From contig LR746272.1 of NCBI GenBank assembly GCA_902729315.2, positions 7,652,827 through 7,716,826 of the forward strand: a stretch of 64,000 nt of DNA, written 5' to 3'. A program made the position numbers and the translations under genes. Below, piece after piece: positions 50,701-64,000 of the stretch. The notes below the pieces were generated by a model, which saw only the letters and a list, made by a program, of their open reading frames with translations, ran no database searches and was not told where the DNA came from. The number at the start of each line of letters is the position of its first letter. Position 1 is the stretch's first letter. Origin of the DNA: Spirodela intermedia (lineage: Eukaryota > Streptophyta > Magnoliopsida > Alismatales > Araceae).

Positions 50701-51959
50701 ATTACTCAATCTTATCCTTTGGGTAGATTAGTTATATCTAAAGTGACCCATTTTCAATTTGTTGCTAGTTATATAAAAAATATTTTAGACTCTTAGATAC
50801 TTTCTATGGCAAATGAATGCTAGTTCACTACGCATACATTATCACATGAAGCAATAGAAATGCATATGAACAATTTTAGGTGTTTATTTGTCAAATAGTG
50901 TAGTTCATTCAAAAAATCAACCAGCTAAAAGTATTCTACTAAGTCATATTTATAAATGTCTTTAATCTAGGAAAAACATTGTTAGAAACTCAATAAGGTA
51001 TTGAAATCAATTTCTATCATGGATGGAATGCATTTGAATGCAAATGAACCCAAGACATTATAAATATAAATGCATTACATGTGCCATTACATAACAAATA
51101 TCACATGTAATATATCCAAATATGTCAGAATCATCATATTTTTTTCCCATGACTTAAAACTACTTGTATTTTAAAATAATAAGTCAAATGAATCATTACC
51201 TTTTTATTAGCTAAATTAGGTTAAAATATAATAATAAAACACAATAAGATAGTTTAAAATTGGCATAAATCATGCATACTGATGTTATCAAGTAAAGTGC
51301 TTAATAATATAAATTCAAATATTTTTTCTCGTAGTATTTTAACAAATGCCACTGGTTAATTGCTATCATTGATAAGGTGTAGTTAGCATAAGCCATGAGT
51401 GATAAATATATGAATCATGCATGATATTTAAGGTAACAAATGCCAATGGTTTCATTATGATCATATAAATGGTATCCAACACCTTGAATCATTGACCTCC
51501 TACTCTCTGATGACACTTAATACTTGGTCACATATGGCAAGAAATCATAGTCTCTCCACCATGGTATAATAGTGGCATTTTATTTTGATGCCATAGTTAA
51601 ACATCATTATGAACTCATATTAAAGAAATCATCCATTTAAGCATAAATTATATATCTCATCACATTTTCAGGCATAAAAATGATGTATCTACATAAACAT
51701 GATAAACAAAGAAGCATTAAGATTTTAAATGCTCATTTTAAACATTATTAAAAAATTTAAGTTTAAAACTAAATACTAGTTAGAAGATCACATTGATAGG
51801 AAAATTTATATTTTCAAAAAATCATATGTATGACATTATTAATGAACCTACATGAAAGTTTAAACAATAGGCTAGAACCCAATAAAGTTTATAAGTTGCA
51901 TTTTGCATGCACCTCTCGCATGAAAGAACCAGAAATAAGGTTTGGATAGGAGAGGAGAG

Positions 51960-52007
<48 letters not shown>

Positions 52008-52609
52008 AGGAAGAGAGGTTGCAACTACCTCTACTGCTAGATAAGATTCCTTCTATAGAATGGCCGCATTGGCCAAACTCTGGGTTTCTTTTGCTTCATT
52101 ATTTTTCATCTCTCTAACGTTACTAGATTTTTCATTATTTTCTAACGTTACTAGATTTTTCTCGCAGATCTTCATTAAACGTGAAAAATTAAAAGAATGA
52201 CCTCTACAGATTTGTGTGTGTGTGTGTACATGTATGTATCTATGTATTTGTATATAAACAATTTTTTATGCCTCACAATTGCTGAGGTTGATCTACGGAG
52301 ACCAAACTACAACGGCAGACACGGTAGGATCTGAGGTCATGAGAGTAGAAAAGCATCCTAATTTGAAAGCTTTTCAATTATTATTTTTCCTTCAACACAA
52401 GCGCAATGCCAATTCATAATGTAACCCATGGACTATATTTAAATGCTCATGTTCAACGGTTGCTGTCAAACAAGACCATTCCTTTCAGCGGCAGTTGGCT
52501 GCCAAGATATTTTGCTTTTAGACTTTGGCGGGGATTCTGGTAAAAGTAAAAGTCACGCTATGGGGATTTAAATCGAGATAAATAAATATGACATTAAGTA
52601 GAGATATAT

Positions 52610-52648
<39 letters not shown>

Positions 52649-52940
52649 GACACAAAAGGAGGACGAACGGTTAGGTACATTCCAAGCTGGGTAGATAAAT
52701 AATCGATGTAAACTTGCAGCATGCATTTTTTTATGTTTATCTCGAAGACTCTGACTGATGGCTCGGCGTCTCTCTCTCTCTCTCTCTCTCTCGCTCTCTC
52801 TTCCCTACTGAAAGTGGCCTCCTATCCTCCCCTTTTCCTACGTCGTGGCAACTGAACTACACAACACGGCACGAAGGGCGTCCACAGCAGTCTTCACTGC
52901 TTACGACAGCTCACCCGTTCGGTACGCCGACACCGCGAGG
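47720..52940. other. long AT-rich intergenic region
   Basis: Over 5 kb with no recognisable exon. It contains a 149-bp minisatellite (49290-49585), short duplications near 52100-52160 (TCTAACGTTACTAGATTTTT twice), and microsatellites: GA at 51958-52003, TG at 52211-52226 and 52614-52644, CT at 52769-52800. Confidence 0.6.
49290..49585. repeat. 149-bp tandem duplication
   Basis: Two units aligned at GTCCACAAGGGTTTGATC (49292 and 49441). They share TCAAAATAATTCCCTTGAAT, CCATAAAGGATA, AGAGAAATAGAA and ATTGATA. A third, short match to the start of the unit precedes them near 49258. Confidence 0.9.
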
Positions 52941-52954
52941 GAGGATCGAGAGCG

Positions 52955-53102
52955 CACGTGTGATCCGTGAAGTCAGCCATAGCATCCTGACGCACGTGTT
53001 ATTTGAACAATAACATCACCATTATTGCCATCACTGTCGTGGCGTAACAGCTCGGCCCGGCCGAGAACATCGTGACGAAGATGGACAAGGAAGCCTTTCT
53101 CT

Positions 53103-53175
<73 letters not shown>

Positions 53176-53746
53176 TTCTCTCGCTAAAGCTTCTCAGCTG
53201 AATCGATAAGCATTAGGTGAAAGAGTAGATGGAAGCAATCCACCAACCGGTGAGTAGGTCCCCATTGCACAGCTCCAACTATACGTCTCCAGAGGTGAGA
53301 CCCAAAAGCATGAAAGATAGAGAGAGATAGAGAGATAGAGAGATAGAGAGATAAAGACAGAGAGAGGGAGAGAGAGAGAGGAAGAAGCCTCCGCCCTCCG
53401 CTATAGTTTGGCGTAGAGGTAACGAAGCGGTTCATTCTCATTATAACGACCTTTCGGAGTCCAATGGGGTTAGGGATCCCTTGTCGTGCACATCACCGAA
53501 CCCTCCTCACATGACGGCCCGACGACCACCCGGGGAAAGGAATAGAGTTCCTTACGTATGCTCCATCACAGTGAGCTTCGGCCGACAATGTCCATATTTG
53601 TAATTATACTATGTCGGTGATCTGACATACTTTTTAAACAAATGGAAGGGTATTATAACAATATGGAGTTTTCCTGAGAGGCGACCACGAAATCACACCC
53701 CAAATTCAAATATTCCACGTGGGCGATTAGGTGCCTTTGCCACGTG
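52955..53746. promoter_or_regulatory. four G-box (CACGTG) motifs upstream of the ARM-repeat gene
   Basis: CACGTG occurs at 52955-52960, 52993-52998, 53716-53721 and 53741-53746, about 470-1260 bp before the TATA box at 54217. G-boxes bind bZIP and bHLH factors; versions with a following GG or GT are typical of abscisic-acid and light responses. Regulation by these factors is inference. Confidence 0.45.
53101..53178. repeat. (CT)n microsatellite
   Basis: About 75 bp of CT repeats in the distal promoter of the ARM-repeat gene. An imperfect GA/GATA-rich tract follows at 53315-53380, so the two could pair within one strand. Confidence 0.95.
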
Positions 53747-54216
53747 GACAGCGACGTGCGACGTTGACTCGGAGCGTGATTGGGTGACTCCGGTCTCGCA
53801 AGGCATTCGGTTCGATGCCTTCATCGCCCATCGTTTCGCTGCCACGTACTGGCTTCCGATATATTTGACAGAATCTATTCCGAACCGCCGACCACACGAT
53901 GATCCAACGGAGGAACCGCAGTACCAAGGGCCGTTCGATCGGGCCGTCTCGACCGTTCGATGATGGTTCTCGGTCGGGGATCGGACGGTCCCGATTGGTC
54001 TCTGTAGCCGAAAGAGAAACAGAACTGGCGTGTCTCCTGGACGTCCGCCAGATGTTGATCGAATAGACAGAAACAGAGATCAGACAGTCCGAGAAGGTGG
54101 CCCCACCTCGAACGGGCTAGCCGACACGAACGACGGAAACGATTCCACCGGTCCGTTGTTATACCGGCGTTCGCCGGTCGCCGGCTGACGCCGTCACCAC
54201 CGACCGTTAGCTGCAA

Positions 54217-54223
54217 TATATAA
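54217..54223 (+). promoter_or_regulatory. TATA box of the ARM-repeat gene
   Basis: TATATAA lies 142 bp upstream of the ATG at 54359, in GC-rich promoter sequence. It implies a CT-rich leader starting near 54250. Confidence 0.6.
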
Positions 54224-54358
54224 CCACTTCCCCGGCGCCTTCTTCCCCTCCAACTAGCTGCACCTTCTTTCTCCTCTTCCTCCTCCCCGGGCTGCCCTCC
54301 ACCACAACCACCCGCCGGCAATTGTCACCGTCGAGGGGGGGCGTTCGTGGCGGACTGA

Positions 54359-56926
54359 ATGGCGTTGTGTGAGAACCAGGCGTGGGGAGATGAAGCGGCG
54401 GAGAGTTTCCAGCGGAGCACGGCGGCGGCGGCGGCGTCGGAGTACCAGGGGATCATAGAGGGAATTCGCTCGGGGGACGAGAAGTGCAGGGTGGAGGCGG
54501 CGAAGGAGATCCGCCGGCTGACGAAGACGTCTTCGAAGCACCGGCGACAGCTATCTGGTGCAGTCGACCCGCTCGTCGAGATGCTCAGGTCCGGCAGCCT
54601 CGAGTGCAAGGAGTCTGCCTTGCTCGCCCTCCTCAACCTTGCTGTCATGGACGAGAGGTAGGCGGACCGAAGACTCCTCTCTCTCTTCTGATCCCGAATT
54701 TCACTGAATTAGCCTCAGCGTCTGATTCTGGTCGAGTTTTTCATTCGTCTCTTGAGCTCAACTCTCGCGGGTGTTTTCTGGTTCTGATGGAGGGATGTTC
54801 TTTCATCGGGATTCAACTCTTCGCGTAGCTTTTTTTCTAAAATTTTACTCATAATTCTTCCAAAACCTTTCACCACTTTTGATCATTCGTTCAGCCTTGC
54901 TTGTGAATTAGGCATCGGCGAGGGTATCCCTTTATTCCTCTGTACACCTTTCTTACGGACAAAGCAGGACACATCAGAATTATCTATAATTCTTTCCCTC
55001 CGTTCGTCTTCCCGATTAAAGATGCTAAGAACCACGTTGCTCTTTCCATCAGCCAAATCGTCGGTTGCGACGATGACGCTATGTGAATCTCTCTTCTTCT
55101 TCGACTCCGGCTTGCGGATCTACTGACTCGATCGTTTTGTTAGATATGATTTGATTCTGAATGAACTAGGGATTTCTGGCATCTATGGACGCCATCATAA
55201 CCTTGGATTATCCAAATCTGCGAACAAATTGCGCTTCAATTGGCCACAAGAGCCTTTGGATTCATTCACGGGGCTTCTTCCTCACATCGGAATCCCACCT
55301 AATCATGTTGATCTATTGTTCCATCTTCGTTTTTCCTGGTGGTTAAAGGGGGGCCGAATGGGCGCCCATCCATCCTCAAAAGAAACGGAGAGAGTCCTGA
55401 TCTTCGGCGATTCCCTCCTATCTCTGTCTGTGACTTTTAGCTTGACGGAGAAACGAATCCCTCAGCAAACCTCGCTGTTTTCCATTACACAGCAAACTAA
55501 CTTCGAATCAGCCTCGTGCTGGCTGCGTGATGATGTCTCTATGCAGATGCCAAAAGGCCATACGTTCATCTTTTTATTGACTTTCCCACTTTCTTCCTTG
55601 TAACTATACCACTCACCTTCATCTATCATGGCTCAGATAAACCCGAGAGCGTTCCTTCTTCCTTTTGTTTTTTTCATGAGAAAAGGTTTAGCTTATGATA
55701 TAAATGTGTAGATATCTGTAATCTCTTGAGTGGAGTTGGTGATGTTGAGGACCTTTTTTTTCACTCTATATGATTAGCATGGAACATTTTTTAAGGGGAA
55801 ACTGGAAAACCATGTTTATCTCTCATAATTACCATTGAAATACCTTCTGTTCTTGAACAAACGAGTTCTTGAGAATTTGGGGGGAAAAAAAAATCCTGCA
55901 AATTTTGTGAAGGACTACCAAAACCAGGTACTGCGAACTCCGCCTGAGATTTGCCTGAGTGAGATGATTCCCCAGTAGATCCTTTATGTTACTGATGTTA
56001 TTGATTCTCGTGTTATTTGGGTCAACGTCTCCAGTACATTTTTGAAGATCCCGAGCTGATAAATAATAAATATTCTCTAATTGGATACGGTTGACTTTGT
56101 CAGGAACAAGATCAAGATCGTGGATGCCGGCGCACTGGAACCACTCGTCGATTTCCTCCAATCTGCGAACACAGTCTTGAAGGAACACGCCGCGGCGGCG
56201 GTGCTCACCCTCACGGCCTCCGCCGTGAACAGGCCCTGCGTCGGCGCGGCGGGCGCCATCCCCTTGCTGGTGGAACTCCTCAGCGACGGCAACCCGCAGG
56301 CGGCGCTAGACGCCGCCATGGCCCTCACCAACCTCGCCACCGTGCCGGACAACCTCCGCGCCGTGCTCGCCGCGCGGCCCGTGCCCGCGCTGGTGGGCCT
56401 CCTCAGGGGTTGCAGGAAATCCTCCAAGATGGCGGACAAGTGCAGCGCCCTGCTGGAAGCCCTGCTGCGCTTCGAGGAGGCGCGGACGGCCCTCACTGCG
56501 GCGCACGGCGGCGTGCTGGCGGTGGTGGAGGTGCTCGAGGAAGGCAGCCTTCTGGGCAGGGAGCACGCGGTGGGGGGGCTTCTGATTCTGTGCGAAAGCG
56601 ACAGGGACACCTACAGGGAGGCGATCCTCAACGAGGGCGCCATTCCCGGCCTGCTCGAGCTCACCGTGCAGGGCACGGCCAAGTCGCAGGCGAAGGCTCA
56701 GGTACTCCTGCAGCTACTGCGGGAGTCCCCCTACCGGAGGAGGAAGAGCGAGAAGTTCCAGCCGGAGACCTTTGAGAACATCGTCTGCAACATCGTGTCT
56801 CAGATCGACGGAGAAGTCCCCGGAGAGAAGGCGAAGAAGATGCTGGCTGAGATGGTGCAGGTCAGCATGCAGCAGAGCCTGCGGCATCTACAGCGCCGGG
56901 CCCTCATCTGCATCCCCCCGCCGTAG
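54359..56926 (+). CDS. armadillo (ARM) repeat protein, U-box-less
   Basis: The CDS joins 54359-54657 and 56104-56926, giving 373 aa. The donor is GAGAG|GTAGGC and the acceptor is TTGTCAG|GAACAAG; the split Arg codon is restored in frame. The protein is almost wholly helical ARM repeats from about residue 40 to 300: VDPLVEMLRSG, ALLALLNLA, GALEPLVDFLQS, AAVLTLTASAVN, GAIPLLVELLSDG, AMALTNLATV, VPALVGLLRG, GGVLAVVEVLEEG, GAIPGLLELTVQG. A conserved C-terminal tail follows (FENIVCNIVSQIDGE, KAKKMLAEMVQVSMQQSLRH). No U-box precedes the repeats, so it resembles the small plant ARM-only group (Arabidopsis At3g01400/At5g58680-like), thought to act as a protein-interaction scaffold. Exon 2 is very GC-rich, unlike the 1.4-kb intron. 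Partner and pathway are unknown. Confidence 0.92.
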
Positions 56927-58820
56927 CTCACCCCCGCTCCCCCCCAAACGAAGAACCCTTCTTCCTTCCCCCCCCCCCCCCACTGTGAAGAGAGAGAGAG
57001 AGAGAGAAAGTATAGCAGTATAGGATGATGGATGCCAGTCCCGGCCATGACGGCAGAGGGCGACTGGTGACATGGTAGGGGGGGCTTTCTCCCTCAATCA
57101 CAAACAAACAGTAAACTAAAGACAGAACCCTACGTTCATTAATATATGATTCGCTTCCGATTCTGGGTCTTAAAGAAGAGCTCCGGCGGCAGAGCGGCCA
57201 AGCCCGCAACATAAAAAAAGAGGTGTTTCATACGTTACTAGCTCTTATGTTCGGAGAAGGGAACAAATACCGGGAGTCCTTACAACAACTAATGAGAAGG
57301 AAGAAAGAGCACGGAAGAAGGTGACGGAGAAGAGACGACTGGCTGAGAGAGGGGAAATGAAAATGAACCCATCCATGGAATATGTCCGAGAACGACGATC
57401 GTCTGCCACAAAAAAAGAAAGGGTTTCTTCATTCACCACCCGCTCCAGCTCTCGTGGGCTTCGCAAGTTAGCAACTTTCCTAGGGCAATGCAGATCCGGG
57501 ACTTTTCCACTGGCTCAGTATACAGAGGACCTCCAATGGCGGCTCGCTCGAGCTTTCCTTTTCTCCAACGGATCAAGACGGCACTGCGACGGAGTGGAGA
57601 GGAGGATCAGTCAGCAGATGAAACCTGGAAATCTCGTTTAGCCCACGTTAAGAGCGCAAGATTATAAACAAATACACTGTGAACAGGGCAACGTTAAAAT
57701 CAGGGGAAACTATGCAATCTAGAGAGAGTGAAGCATATCAGAAAGCATCTCACTAAAAGACCGACGGTTGAATATTTCAAGATAATCCCTATTTAACAGC
57801 GCCAAAATTGTAGAAGCATATGGCAAACACAGCTCCATACAAATACGGGCATTGCTTGGCTTATGAACTTGAAAAAGGGAGCAAAATTAGCAGAAGTAGC
57901 AATTAATAAAAGACGACAGGCATAAGGAAAGATGACTGATGAAATTTGGCCCTGGGGATTGCAGAGTGTTCTCGCCTTCCTCTGGTAATTCCATCAAGCT
58001 TCTCTAATTCATGTGGATCAGCTTTACAACCTCAAAAGCAAACTACCACATGCCCCACCCCCAACCCACTTCCTCTAAAGGCTCACCTGAATGCACTGCT
58101 TTCCATCCCATTCACTAGTCATCCCTTTATCACAGACCTTTTATACGTCAAAACCAACTACAGACCACAATATAATACTTACCAATGTCCACTCATTAGT
58201 CAGCACCAAGGACCTAACATCCAACATTTATATATAGAGTTGGCTTATCTCTCATCAATTACTCTGCTTACTGAATCAAGAGATCCAGAGCACTAAAGAT
58301 AATTGACTTTACCAAGAATATATGTTCCAGCAAGTGAATAGACAAGGAGTTGCTGCATGAAGCATGACCCAAGAAATCGCCGCAGCCATGTTTTTAGGGC
58401 GCTTCGGCATTCATATTAGTGGACCAGTCTCTCCTATGACAAGATATCCAAGAAATTTTAAGTCGAAATAATAGATCGAGGTTTCTCCTGGCAGTTAAGT
58501 TCACTTGCTGCACTCGAAAGGAAAGATAACGAATTCAATAAAGATTTGCACCATACAACATCAATAGATTAGCACATTATATGCATTCAATTGGATCTGA
58601 AAATATTGGAAAAATAAAACAAAAGAAACACCGCAATGCGCATCACAGTTTACCACGTCAACAACATAGAAACTGGCAAAACTATAACCTTGAAATCATC
58701 TAAACATATAAAGAAAGATAAACACTAAAAGTTACAACCAACCCCCATAGTGTGTTGTCGCAGTGGCAGCCACAATCATGCGGGACAGGAAAATATGAGA
58801 ATAAAAAAAGTTGTGATAAC
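56927..58820. other. 3' region of the ARM gene and convergent intergenic DNA
   Basis: Holds C/A-rich and GA-rich 3'UTR sequence of the ARM gene (to about 57150) and the 3' end of the convergent helicase gene. Between them I see no supported gene. An open frame at 57321-57641 has no recognisable domain. The short last coding exon of the helicase is expected here but was not located. Confidence 0.45.
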
Positions 58821-58824
58821 TTAC

Positions 58825-64000
<5,176 letters not shown>

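Noticed and set aside
57321-57641. 106-codon open frame downstream of the ARM gene
   Set aside because: Unrecognised, low-complexity and charged; more likely 3' flanking sequence.

Overview
This window is nuclear DNA from a flowering plant. The evidence is spliced genes with GT-AG introns, TATAAATA promoters, a plant-type tandem CCCH zinc-finger gene, type-B response-regulator paralogs, an ARM-repeat gene, a UAP56-type helicase, and a nest of Athila-like (Ty3/gypsy) and Ty1/copia retroelements. The strong contrast between GC-rich exons (ARM gene exon 2) and AT-rich surroundings suggests a monocot, but this is inference. No prokaryotic or organellar gene block was seen.

Layout. 0-5 kb: AT-rich DNA with a 178-bp tandem repeat, a small two-exon gene for a putative secreted peptide (1667-1980), then a TTP-type CCCH zinc-finger gene (3441-4831) with a likely 5'UTR intron. 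6.5-12 kb: two same-orientation, frameshifted copies of an SNM1/DCLRE1-like DNA cross-link repair nuclease segment, each followed by the same AT-rich tandem units. 12-14 kb: a long hairpin with 55-nt core arms, and a GA array of about 380 bp. 14.9-29.3 kb: a retroelement nest. One decayed Athila-like element (5' LTR, PBS, gag, pol) is split in gag by a solo LTR of its own family. Two more solo LTRs lie upstream; all three have perfect 5-bp target duplications. A truncated, inverted LTR is fused to the 3' end of pol.

31.8-47.7 kb: two type-B response-regulator-like paralogs on the minus strand. One is full length (receiver plus GARP domain, 468 aa) and one is receiver-only (137 aa). In both, the phospho-accepting Asp is Glu. 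They are separated by a decayed minus-strand copia element. 48-54 kb: AT-rich intergenic DNA with minisatellites and microsatellites. 54.2-57 kb: a two-exon ARM-repeat gene with four upstream CACGTG G-boxes. 58.8-63 kb: a UAP56/DDX39-type DEAD-box helicase on the minus strand. Nine exons are visible; the first exon lies outside the window and the last few codons were not found. One intron uses a GC donor.

No operon-like or clearly new multi-gene system is present. The items most worth follow-up are the D-to-E response-regulator pair, the small peptide gene, the 12.2-kb hairpin, and the nested LTRs, which carry a Pol III B-box match and a subterminal hairpin.
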